DNA from: an uncultured Christensenella sp.
Lineage (GTDB): Bacteria > Bacillota > Clostridia > Christensenellales > UBA3700
Length of the DNA stretch: 23,182 nt
Assembly: GCA_910576875.1 (NCBI GenBank)
Contig: CAJTKI010000018.1
Location: 1 to 23,182, forward strand
Reading direction: 5' to 3'
Below the pieces are notes generated by a model, which saw only the letters and a list, made by a program, of their open reading frames with translations, searched no databases and was not told where the DNA came from. Positions within the stretch are counted from its first letter, which is position 1. Each line of letters opens with the position of its first letter. A program made the translations under genes and the position numbers. Below are positions 14,068 to 21,320 of this stretch, in pieces.

Positions 14068-17000
14068 ATGGACAATACAAGGATACAACGACATCGCATA
14101 TGGCTTGCGTTTGCGGCGATCGTCGCGTGCATGATTGCGGCGACCTGCTGTGCAAGCATATGGCGCGGCATGCCGACCGCAGTTTATGCAATGGATACGT
14201 CTTCGGCGTTGACGGTAGGGGAATTGCTGTCCAATCATTATGAGAATCGCACAGACGGCAAAGCGTTCGACCGCAGGGCGTTGGACGATCTGCTTGCGGC
14301 ATTGGGCGGCGCGGATGCGAGTTTGGAGACCGTGAGTGGATTGGGCAACCGAGACGCATCGTACTTTTACGGTCAAAACGGGGATCGCGATATCGTCTTG
14401 ACGTTCGGCGGATATCAATGGACGGTAACGTATTTGACGCAAGACCGCGAGAGCGGCAACGTCGTCGTGTCTTTGTGGATGACGAGTGCGCCGACGCAAT
14501 CGGTATGGAACGAATGGTCGAGCGAAACTTACTCGGATGCGTTTCCGAGCAACATGTACGGTACCAGTCTGATTCGCTCCAAGGAATTCAACAGCGGCAG
14601 CGGATATGCTGCGTCCGCCGCGGACGCAGCGCAGGGCACGGCGCGATTGACGCCGTGTCCGCAAAGCGCGGAGCACCGCTACGCGCCGTTTACGATGTCG
14701 CCCGATACCGAGATCGGCAAAGCGTCTTTGACCGAGTATCTCGTCCGGCCGCGCAAGATCGCCTATCAGGAATCGGAGTGTATGCACGTATTTGCAAGCA
14801 GTTGGAGCACCGCGCCCAATGAGGCGTACGGCACGCCGTCTTATGAGAGTTATTATTACGAAAGCATGGATTATTCCGACAAACCACAATATAACGACTG
14901 GGCGGACGATTATCTGTGGTTGCCGAGTTTGGCGGAGACGGGTTACGGGGGATATTACGGCGGTGTAGCGGGCATCTGGAATCTGTCTTTGAATCAACGC
15001 TCGAACAATGAGGTGATTTGGTCGCGTACCGGCGGATATTCGGTTCCGTACGGCGCGTGCTATATCGATACGGGGGGAAGCTTCGGCGGCAATTCGGTAT
15101 CGGTGACGACGACGTACGGCGTGCGACCGGCGTTGCATCTCGATTTGACCAAAGCGGTTGCCGCTGCGACCGATCCTTTGGACGCGCCGACGTGGGGGCA
15201 GGACGCGAGCATACCCTATAACGGACAGCTCCAAACGATCGTGCCCGGACAATTCGATGCGACCAACATGCAGGCGACGGCGGTCGGCGTAGATGCCGAC
15301 GGCAACCCGATCGCCGCCGCGGATATTGCGGTAGACGAGACGACGGGGACGGTGCGCGCGTCTCGCGTCGGAACATACACGATTACGGTCACGATGCGCG
15401 ACCCGTCGCGATGGCATTGGACGGATAAGACGGGCGGCAACGGCGCGCGCACATTGCAATTTCGGATCACGCCCAAAGCGCTGGAAGCGACTTGGACGAA
15501 TACGCTGGACAAATGGGAATGGCGTTACGGTCAACAACAGACGGCGACGCTGACGGTATCGGGCATCGTATCCGGCGACAGCGTGTCGTTGACGGCGAGT
15601 TATGCGACTGCGGGCGCCGTCAAGCAGGAGATTGCGGCGGAGCAAAACGGAACGCAGACGATCGCGCAGATGGATTTATCCCGTGCGGCGGTCGGCGCGC
15701 ATACGTTGACGGCGGCGCTCGATCCGATTGCCGCGGACAACGACAACGGCAATTACACGCTTGCGCGCGGCGACGTGACCAAGGCGTTTACGGTGCTGGC
15801 GCAGGGCGTCGATCCGAGCCAGGTCGGCTGGACGTATACGGCGTTCGGTCCGAGCGGCAATCCGATTCCGGACGGCGCGGATCATACGCAGATTGCGGAC
15901 GGACAAAAGCTTGCGTACGCGTTGTTCGGGACGCGACAGAGTTTCGGAGCGGTCAGATACCGATTGGAGATTGATCCGAGCACGCTGCCCAAGGACGGCT
16001 CGGGCAATGCGATCGCGGCGGTGGACGAACAGACGCAGGAGTACAACGGCACGACGTACAGCGGCGGATACAGCGTACGCGAAGGCGATCGGGTCGGTAC
16101 GTATACGACCAAAGTGCTGTTGAAGATTTTGGGAGACGCCTATTTGTTCCCCAACAACGCCAAGTCGTACGAACTTTCGCTGCGCTGGGAGATCGGCAAG
16201 GGGACGTTCGATCTGTCGGGCGTACAATGGAAGTACAAATACACGACGGATTCCGGCACGGTGTCCGACGTATACGCCCCCGCTGTAACCGAATTGGAAT
16301 ATAACGACGGCAAAGTCATTCGCGTCGAGATCGACCCGACGACGATGCCGCTCGGACTGAACGCGCCCGGCGGGATCTTCGACTATCAAAATGCAAGCGG
16401 CATTCAAGTCAAAAAATACAAAGCGACGGTCGCGGGCGATACGTTGGAGTACGATGACGCGTGTTTCGAGCCGCCGGCGGACTTGGTGTTGAACTGGGAG
16501 ATCTTAGGCAAAGGCATCGTTGTCAAATGGAAATCCGTACCGAGCGGCACCTACTATCTCAAAGAACTCAACTGCGATCCCAAATACACGACGGGCGAGA
16601 GCAAGATCGTGCATTACAAGTATTTTGCGCCGGACGGCAGTCTGTTGGGGATCGACGAAGCGGGACGGCAGGCGCTTGCAGACAAAGTGATCGCGGACGG
16701 CATCGGACCGGAGAACCCGCAGACGTTTACGATCCAAGCGTATCTGGACGGCAACAACAGCGGCAATTATCGCCTGTTGACCGATCCGGCGCGTACGACG
16801 GTATCGATCGGCAACGATCCGTTCACGGCGGTGCAGGCGCAGGTGCCCGCGACGATAACGTATGACGGCAACGCGCGCTACACGCACGACGATCTCCGAT
16901 TTACGGGCGCGTCGATCGGCGCAAACGATTATACGATCGCATATTATGCGGGTACGGACGTAGACGATTTGAGCAAGAACGATCGGCTGGACGGCGCGCC

Positions 17001-17790
17001 GACCGATGCGGGCAAATACGTGATCGCGATCGCGATGCTTGACGATTCGTATCAGTTGGAGCAAGGCGTGTTTGCGGTCGAGATCTTGCCCAAACGCGTT
17101 GCCGTGCCGACGGTTCGGACGGCGACGTTCAACGGTACGGCATATAATGTAGTCGACTTGCTGACGGGATACGACGCGCAGATCATGACGTTGGACGGCG
17201 AATCGGTCGCGACGAATGCGGGTACGTATCGCGCGACGGTAGCGTTGACCGACGGCAATTACGCGTGGGAGAGCGACGGCGACGCACGGGCGGCGGAGCA
17301 ACCGCTTGTGTGGACGATCGCCAAGGCGCAGATCCGAGAATCTTGGAGCAACGCGGGCGGCAAGCCGACGTTTGTCATACCGACCGAATACGCGTCGTAT
17401 GTACAGGTGACGTACGCATACGCGGACATGTACGGCAACGTCGTCGCGGAATCCGACTTGGTTAGCGGGCAGCAATACAAGATTGTAGCCAAGTTGAGCG
17501 GCGCGGGCGTGGACAACTTCGAGATTACGGACGGCGCGGGCAACGTGTTGCAGCTGCCCACGCAGAGCAGCTCCGCGCCGTTTACGTATGTCGATCCGGA
17601 CGGTTCGGATGCGCCGCCGCAGTCGGACGGTCAAACGACGGGCGGCTTGCATCCGGAGACGGAACGCCTGTTCGTGCGGTGGATGTATGCCGTTGCGGGC
17701 ATGATGGGCGCGATGACGTTGCTGTTGCTGGGGATCTGGATCACGGTATGCGGCATTCGCAATCTCCGCAGGCGCGGCGATCGTCGCTGA
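14068..17790 (+). CDS. Large exported, C-terminally anchored surface protein with a DUF6273-like domain
   Basis: A 1240-residue surface protein. Residues 1-41 are a signal peptide (basic start, hydrophobic core, cleavage likely after VYA). Then comes a SxGELL motif, and a region of about 100-361 with FGGYQWTV, NMYGTSLIRS, DYLWLPSLAETG and VRPALHLDL that resembles DUF6273-type domains. From about 365 to 1170 are repeated Ig-like/MBG-like segments (YTITVTMRDPSRWHWTD with FRITPKAL; DNDNGNYTLARGD; NSGNYRLL). A Pro/Ser/Asp-rich linker precedes one membrane segment (about 1205-1230) and the tail GIRNLRRRGDRR. No LPXTG is present. The start was set at ATG 14068 after TAGGGA; an upstream in-frame ATG would translate the palindrome and was rejected. 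Function is unknown: adhesion or another surface interaction is inferred. Expression is probably controlled by the promoter switch just upstream. Confidence 0.85.
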   Translation: MDNTRIQRHRIWLAFAAIVACMIAATCCASIWRGMPTAVYAMDTSSALTVGELLSNHYENRTDGKAFDRRALDDLLAALGGADASLETVSGLGNRDASYFYGQNGDRDIVLTFGGYQWTVTYLTQDRESGNVVVSLWMTSAPTQSVWNEWSSETYSDAFPSNMYGTSLIRSKEFNSGSGYAASAADAAQGTARLTPCPQSAEHRYAPFTMSPDTEIGKASLTEYLVRPRKIAYQESECMHVFASSWSTAPNEAYGTPSYESYYYESMDYSDKPQYNDWADDYLWLPSLAETGYGGYYGGVAGIWNLSLNQRSNNEVIWSRTGGYSVPYGACYIDTGGSFGGNSVSVTTTYGVRPALHLDLTKAVAAATDPLDAPTWGQDASIPYNGQLQTIVPGQFDATNMQATAVGVDADGNPIAAADIAVDETTGTVRASRVGTYTITVTMRDPSRWHWTDKTGGNGARTLQFRITPKALEATWTNTLDKWEWRYGQQQTATLTVSGIVSGDSVSLTASYATAGAVKQEIAAEQNGTQTIAQMDLSRAAVGAHTLTAALDPIAADNDNGNYTLARGDVTKAFTVLAQGVDPSQVGWTYTAFGPSGNPIPDGADHTQIADGQKLAYALFGTRQSFGAVRYRLEIDPSTLPKDGSGNAIAAVDEQTQEYNGTTYSGGYSVREGDRVGTYTTKVLLKILGDAYLFPNNAKSYELSLRWEIGKGTFDLSGVQWKYKYTTDSGTVSDVYAPAVTELEYNDGKVIRVEIDPTTMPLGLNAPGGIFDYQNASGIQVKKYKATVAGDTLEYDDACFEPPADLVLNWEILGKGIVVKWKSVPSGTYYLKELNCDPKYTTGESKIVHYKYFAPDGSLLGIDEAGRQALADKVIADGIGPENPQTFTIQAYLDGNNSGNYRLLTDPARTTVSIGNDPFTAVQAQVPATITYDGNARYTHDDLRFTGASIGANDYTIAYYAGTDVDDLSKNDRLDGAPTDAGKYVIAIAMLDDSYQLEQGVFAVEILPKRVAVPTVRTATFNGTAYNVVDLLTGYDAQIMTLDGESVATNAGTYRATVALTDGNYAWESDGDARAAEQPLVWTIAKAQIRESWSNAGGKPTFVIPTEYASYVQVTYAYADMYGNVVAESDLVSGQQYKIVAKLSGAGVDNFEITDGAGNVLQLPTQSSSAPFTYVDPDGSDAPPQSDGQTTGGLHPETERLFVRWMYAVAGMMGAMTLLLLGIWITVCGIRNLRRRGDRR

Positions 17791-17833
17791 TTGCGGATCG
17801 ACAAAGTCGCGCGTTCGTTTCGCGACGGCACAA

Positions 17834-17860
17834 AAAAGCGCAACCGTCGGTTGCGCTTTT
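17834..17860. terminator. Bidirectional terminator between surface-protein gene 1 and groEL
   Basis: A 12-bp stem (AAAAGCGCAACC / GGTTGCGCTTTT) with a 3-nt loop, symmetric A and T tracts, between two convergent genes. It should stop transcription from both sides. Confidence 0.9.
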
Positions 17861-17879
17861 GTCTTGCATTAGATGCGGC

Positions 17880-19511
17880 TCAGTACATGTCGCCGCCCAT
17901 TCCGCCGCCTTGCGGCATCGCGGGTGCGGGCTCCGGAATATCGGTGACGAGCACTTCGGTCGTCAGCAACGTGCCTGCGACGCTCGCGGCGTTTTGCAGC
18001 GCGGTACGCGTGACTTTGGTCGGATCCAAGATGCCGGCTTTGATCATATCGCAGTATTCGTTGCTCAACGCGTTGTATCCGTACGAGTAGCCCTTCTTGG
18101 CGGTCAAGATGTTGTTGATGATGACGCCGCCGTCGATTCCCGCATTGTTCGCGATTTGCTTGATCGGCGATTCGAGCGCTTTGATGACGCACATCGCGCC
18201 CGTCTTTTCGTCGCCTTCCAACTGGTCCGCGATCGGCTGCACCTTTGCGATCGTGCTCAGCAGCGCGACGCCGCCGCCCGGGATTACGCCTTCTTCGACC
18301 GCCGCGCGGGTTGCCGCCAGCGCGTCTTCGATGCGCAGTTTCTTTTCTTTCATTTCGACTTCGGTCGCCGCGCCGACATTGATGACCGCTACGCCGCCCG
18401 CGATTTTGGCAAGGCGTTCTTGCAGTTTTTCTTTGTCGTATTCGGACGTGGTTTCCGCAATTTGCGATTTGATCGCGACGATGCGATTCTGGATCGCGTT
18501 TTCGTCGCCTGCGCCGCCGACGATCGTCGTATTTTCTTTATCGACTTTGATCTGCTTGGCGCGTCCCAATTGTCCCAGACCGGTATCTTTGAGTTCGTAG
18601 CCCAGCTCGCTGCTGATGACGGTGCTGCCCGTGACGATCGCGATGTCTTCGAGCATCGCTTTGCGACGGTCGCCGAAGCCCGGGGCTTTGACCGCGACGC
18701 AGTTCAGGATGCCTTTGAGTTTGTTGAGCACGATTGCGGTCAGCGCGTCGCCTTCGATGTCTTCGCAGATGATCAGCAGTTTGAGACCGTTCTGCACGAC
18801 CAGTTCGAGGATCGGCATGATTTCTTTGCTGGAAGAGATCTTTTTGTCGGTGACCAGGATATATGCGTCTTCGAGCACGGCTTCCATCTTTTCGGTATTG
18901 GTTACCATGTAGGCGGACACGTATCCGCGATCGAACTGCATGCCTTCCACCGTCGTCAGATGCGTTTTCATCGACTTGGACTCGTCTACCGAGATCACGC
19001 CGTCTTTGCCGACTTTTTCCATCGCTTGGGAGATGTATTCGCCGATTTCCTCGTCGCCGGCAGAGATGCTTGCGACTTGACTGATCGCCGTCTTGCTGTC
19101 GATCGGTTTGGAGATCAGACGCAGTTCTTCGACGACCGCGTCCGTGACTTTGGCGATGCCTTTTTTCAGGATGATCGGATTTGCGCCCGCCGCGACGTTT
19201 TTCAAACCTTCGCGGATGATCGCCTGCGCCAATACGCAAGCGGTCGTCGTGCCGTCGCCTGCGACGTCGTTGGTCTTAATCGATACTTCTTTGACGAGTT
19301 GCGCGCCCATGTTTTCGAACGCGTCTTCCAACTCCACTTCCTTGGCGATCGTTACGCCGTCGTTCGTGATGAGCGGGGAACCGTATTTTTTATCGAGCAC
19401 GACGTTGCGACCTTTCGGTCCGATCGTGATTTTTACCGCGTCCGCAACCGCGTTGACGCCTGCTTCCAGACTGCGTCTGGCTTCTTCGCCGTATTTGAAT
19501 TTCTTCGCCAT
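17880..19511 (-). CDS. groEL: Chaperonin GroEL (Hsp60)
   Basis: A 543-residue type I chaperonin, the usual length, that forms the 14-subunit folding chamber. Seen are the N-terminus MAKKFKYGEEARRSLEAGV, the ATP-binding loops ITIGPKGRNVVLDKKYG and NDVAGDGTTTACVLAQAI, the apical substrate-binding stretch, GIDGGVIINN, and the C-terminal Gly/Met tail (MPQGGGMGGDMY). Nothing is missing. The start MAKK at 19511 is fixed by homology, although the AAGGAG at 19525-19530 lies 13 nt upstream, longer than usual; an in-frame GTG at 19523 is too close to that site. It follows groES by 17 nt and shares its promoter and CIRCE-like operator. Confidence 0.99.
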   Translation of the reverse strand: MAKKFKYGEEARRSLEAGVNAVADAVKITIGPKGRNVVLDKKYGSPLITNDGVTIAKEVELEDAFENMGAQLVKEVSIKTNDVAGDGTTTACVLAQAIIREGLKNVAAGANPIILKKGIAKVTDAVVEELRLISKPIDSKTAISQVASISAGDEEIGEYISQAMEKVGKDGVISVDESKSMKTHLTTVEGMQFDRGYVSAYMVTNTEKMEAVLEDAYILVTDKKISSSKEIMPILELVVQNGLKLLIICEDIEGDALTAIVLNKLKGILNCVAVKAPGFGDRRKAMLEDIAIVTGSTVISSELGYELKDTGLGQLGRAKQIKVDKENTTIVGGAGDENAIQNRIVAIKSQIAETTSEYDKEKLQERLAKIAGGVAVINVGAATEVEMKEKKLRIEDALAATRAAVEEGVIPGGGVALLSTIAKVQPIADQLEGDEKTGAMCVIKALESPIKQIANNAGIDGGVIINNILTAKKGYSYGYNALSNEYCDMIKAGILDPTKVTRTALQNAASVAGTLLTTEVLVTDIPEPAPAMPQGGGMGGDMY

Positions 19512-19528
19512 AACTATCTGCACACTCC

Positions 19529-19816
19529 TTATTTTTCTACGATAGCGAGCACGTCGCTTTGCTTCAAGATCGTTACTTCGTCGCCGTCGAGCTTAAAGTC
19601 GCTTCCGGCATATTTATTGTACAGGATCACATCGCCGACTTTGATCTGCATGTCCACTTGTTTGCCGTCGATCAAGCCGCCGGGACCGACTGCGAGCACG
19701 CGCGCCATTTGCGGCTTTTCCTGCGCGCTGCCGGGGAGCAAAATCCCGCTGGCGGTCTTTTCCTGCGTTTCCACAGCTTCGATTACGATTCTGTCAAATA
19801 ATGGTTTGATGGTCAT
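19529..19816 (-). CDS. groES: Co-chaperonin GroES (Hsp10)
   Basis: A 95-residue co-chaperonin that caps GroEL as a heptamer. It starts MTIKPLFDRIVIEAV; the mobile loop (EKTASGILLPGSAQEKP) contains the hydrophobic GIL that contacts GroEL, the roof loop and VGDVILYNKYAGSDFKLDG follow, and it ends LKQSDVLAIVEK. Start: ATG 19816 has AGGAGG 8 nt upstream; ATG 19822, two codons earlier in frame, would be only 2 nt from it. First gene of the heat-shock operon. Confidence 0.98.
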   Translation of the reverse strand: MTIKPLFDRIVIEAVETQEKTASGILLPGSAQEKPQMARVLAVGPGGLIDGKQVDMQIKVGDVILYNKYAGSDFKLDGDEVTILKQSDVLAIVEK

Positions 19817-19836
19817 TTCCATATCCTCCTTGGGTT

Positions 19837-19863
19837 TTAGCAGTCGAACAGTCTAACTGCTAA
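19837..19863. promoter_or_regulatory. CIRCE-like HrcA operator of groES-groEL (variant arms)
   Basis: TTAGCAGT, 11 bp, ACTGCTAA. The classical CIRCE is TTAGCACT, 11 bp, AGTGCTAA: geometry is identical and the single change (C to G at the seventh base) is mirrored in both arms, keeping the palindrome. It lies just downstream of the promoter, the usual place for HrcA repression. HrcA itself is not in the window. Confidence 0.85.
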
Positions 19864-19871
19864 CAGGGTTT

Positions 19872-19900
19872 ATTATAGCACGCCGCTATCGGGTTGTAAA
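19872..19900 (-). promoter_or_regulatory. Promoter of groES-groEL
   Basis: On the minus strand TTTACA (19895-19900), 17 bp, TATAAT (19872-19877), about 56 nt upstream of groES and directly ahead of the CIRCE-like operator. Confidence 0.9.
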
Positions 19901-20193
19901 TATTTTTGTGACAGATTTTTCCAATTATTTTTTTTCGTTGCCGCAAGTAATATTTTTGTCCTGCGGGTGTCGGAGACGCGGCTTTTGCATATAGATTTTG
20001 CCGCGTCGATCGAAGCGGTAAAAGCAAGAGACGCGGGCGATGTTTATACGGACGGGCGAGACGGGCTTGTTTGCGATCTGTCCGCGCGGGGCGGCGCATG
20101 GCTCGGCGCGTATCGATGCGCGGCCCGCGGCGCAGCGCGCGTTCGCATTCGGGATTCGGCAAGGATTGCGCGGTTGCAGCATCGCGATAGTGC
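19901..20193. other. Intergenic stretch without a recognised gene
   Basis: Between the divergent groES promoter and the deaminase promoter. Several open frames run through it, but none has a ribosome binding site, family motif or sensible start. The first 60 bases are T-rich and the rest GC-rich. One weak inverted repeat (ACGCGGC / GCCGCGT, 17-nt loop) is present. I see no RNA gene. Confidence 0.5.
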
Positions 20194-20223
20194 TTGCCTG
20201 ATCGGCGCGGATTATGCTATGAT
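20194..20223 (+). promoter_or_regulatory. Candidate promoter of the dCMP deaminase gene
   Basis: TTGCCT (20194-20199), 18 bp, TATGAT (20218-20223), 54 nt before the start codon. Four of six and five of six matches to consensus. Confidence 0.55.
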
Positions 20224-20277
20224 AGAGATACCGATTATAAGGGCGGCGGCGCTTGCGCGGTTGCAAAGGAGATACGG

Positions 20278-20739
20278 ATGGACAAATGGGACGCTCGTTT
20301 TATGGAGATGGCGGATTTGGTGGCGAGCTGGTCGAGTTGTTACAAACCCGATCGTCACGTCGGCGCGGTGATCGTCAAGGATAAGCGCATTTTGACGACG
20401 GGATACAACGGCGCGAGCAGCGGTATTACCAGTTGCGTCGAGCGCGGCGAATGCATGCGCGTGCGTTTGGGCATCGCTTCGGGGACGCGGCACGAGTTGT
20501 GCTATGCCGTCCATGCGGAACAGAACGCGATCATTCAGGCGGCAAAACTCGGGATTTCCGTGCAAGGCGCGACGTTGTACTGCACGCATCAGCCTTGCGT
20601 GATCTGTTGCAAGATGATCATCAATTCCGGCATTGCGCGCGTCGTCTATCGCGAAGGATATCCGGACGATTTCAGTTTGCAATTGTTTGCGGAATCGGGC
20701 GTTCGCGTCGAGCGTTTCGCGACGGAACAACAGGCGTAA
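20278..20739 (+). CDS. dCMP deaminase family protein (ComEB-like)
   Basis: A 153-residue zinc-dependent deaminase of the cytidine/deoxycytidylate family, which normally converts dCMP to dUMP for thymidylate synthesis. The zinc site is VHAEQNAI (His79, catalytic Glu81) with HQPCVICCKMI (Cys107, Cys110). The dCMP-type insert with ITSCVERGECMRVRLG, carrying extra Cys residues, and the early VGAVIVKDKRILTTGYNG support dCMP rather than cytidine or tRNA-adenosine deaminase. Length is typical. Start: ATG 20278 with AAGGAG 6 nt upstream; an earlier in-frame ATG at 20194 lies on the -35 box. It is monocistronic, with its own promoter and terminator. Feedback regulation by dCTP/dTTP occurs in some relatives but cannot be judged here. 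Confidence 0.9.
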   Translation: MDKWDARFMEMADLVASWSSCYKPDRHVGAVIVKDKRILTTGYNGASSGITSCVERGECMRVRLGIASGTRHELCYAVHAEQNAIIQAAKLGISVQGATLYCTHQPCVICCKMIINSGIARVVYREGYPDDFSLQLFAESGVRVERFATEQQA

Positions 20740-20819
20740 AGTCTTCGCGCACAAGACGCTTTCGGCGCGATGCGCAAGCGCCGTCGGGCTGCGACGACAA
20801 CGATGCAACATATCATGCG

Positions 20820-20846
20820 AGCAATCGGGCGACCGATTGCTTTTTT
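20820..20846 (+). terminator. Terminator of the dCMP deaminase gene
   Basis: Stem AGCAATCGG / CCGATTGCT with loop GCGA and a run of six T. A weaker outer pairing, CATGCGA with TCGCATG, encloses it. Confidence 0.88.
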
Positions 20847-21087
20847 GTCGCATGCGGGATATATTGTAGCGTCGGATCGGTGCAGGCGTAGCGGATATGC
20901 GACGGCAGAATTTCGACAGAAGCGGCGTCCAATCGTATACGCAGTCGTTTGCGCGCCGAGACATAGGGCAAATGTACGGCGTATCGTGCAACCGATTTCG
21001 ATTGGCGTCGGTAGCGAATAAAATTTGCGCGCCGCAATGCAAAAAAGCATATAAAAAGCATCGAATTTCCGTCCGAAAAGCAATAAA
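20847..21087. other. Intergenic stretch upstream of promoter switch 2
   Basis: No gene with a start signal or family motif was found on either strand. It changes from GC-rich to A-rich toward the switch, with clustered GCAT/AAAAAGCA motifs at about 21030-21060 and a loose inverted repeat GTCGCAT (20847) / ATGCGAC (20897). The leftward promoter of switch 2 would transcribe into it in the present orientation. Confidence 0.5.
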
Positions 21088-21122
21088 AAAAGTACATGGA
21101 ATACGGTATTCCATGTGCTTTT
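21088..21122. repeat. Left inverted-repeat site of promoter switch 2
   Basis: Palindrome with arms AAAAGTACATGGAAT / ATTCCATGTGCTTTT (one mismatch) around the 5-bp centre ACGGT (21103-21107). Seventeen bases, CATGGAATACGGTATTC, recur exactly in inverse orientation in the right site. Arms match those of switch 1, but the centre is different. Confidence 0.85.
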
Positions 21123-21131
21123 CGTACTTGT

Positions 21132-21160
21132 ATTTTAATCCTATGCGGCATATCTGTCAA
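21132..21160 (-). promoter_or_regulatory. Strong leftward promoter inside switch 2
   Basis: On the minus strand TTGACA (21155-21160), 17 bp, TAAAAT (21132-21137), identical boxes and spacing to switch 1. The predicted start is near 21125, next to the left palindrome. No minus-strand gene follows it. Confidence 0.85.
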
Positions 21161-21233
21161 GGCGTAACGCGGTTTTGATCGGTTTTTCGGAATTTTTGCA
21201 GACGATTTGCCCGATAAAATTCTTATTGTACTT

Positions 21234-21270
21234 AAAAAGTTCATAGAATACCGTATTCCATGAACTTTTT
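21234..21270. repeat. Right inverted-repeat site of promoter switch 2
   Basis: Palindrome AAAAAGTTCATAGAAT / ATTCCATGAACTTTTT (one mismatch) around the centre ACCGT (21250-21254), followed by C and the conserved leader. It shares GTTCAT arms with the right site of switch 1, while both left sites have GTACAT. Confidence 0.85.
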
Positions 21271-21320
21271 CGATCGTTGTTTTGGGACGGAATCGAGAGG
21301 AAATCGGGTAGGAAACCAGT
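21271..21320 (+). promoter_or_regulatory. Conserved 5' leader of surface-protein gene 2
   Basis: Counterpart of 14017-14067: GATCGTTGTT, GGGACGGAATCGAGAGG, AAATCGGGTAGGAAACC, then the start codon. The TAGGA ribosome binding site is 8 nt before ATG 21321. Confidence 0.65.

Larger units (their letters stand above)
21088..21270. promoter_or_regulatory. Putative invertible promoter element (phase switch 2), OFF orientation
   Basis: Same plan as switch 1: palindromic sites with centres at 21105 and 21252 (147 bp apart, against 148 bp), an inner segment of 111 bp, and one strong promoter pointing left, away from the surface-protein gene at 21321. The site centres (ACGGT left, ACCGT right) are exact inverses. 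Inversion would put the -35 near 21197 and the -10 near 21220, reading right, with a leader of about 89 nt. Outside the sites and promoter boxes the inner sequence has little similarity to switch 1, so the shared parts look selected. Inversion is inferred. Confidence 0.72.

Noticed and set aside
13900..15645. A minus-strand frame of about 580 codons running opposite surface-protein gene 1 into switch 1
   Set aside because: Arg-rich without motifs, no ribosome binding site, and it ends inside the switch promoter.
17679..19856. A 725-codon plus-strand frame across groEL and groES
   Set aside because: It is antisense to two unmistakable chaperonin genes and crosses the bidirectional terminator; low-complexity Arg/Phe/Asp-rich product.
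20194..20277. N-terminal extension of the dCMP deaminase from ATG 20194
   Set aside because: It would start on the -35 box and adds residues not seen in the family; ATG 20278 has an ideal AAGGAG.
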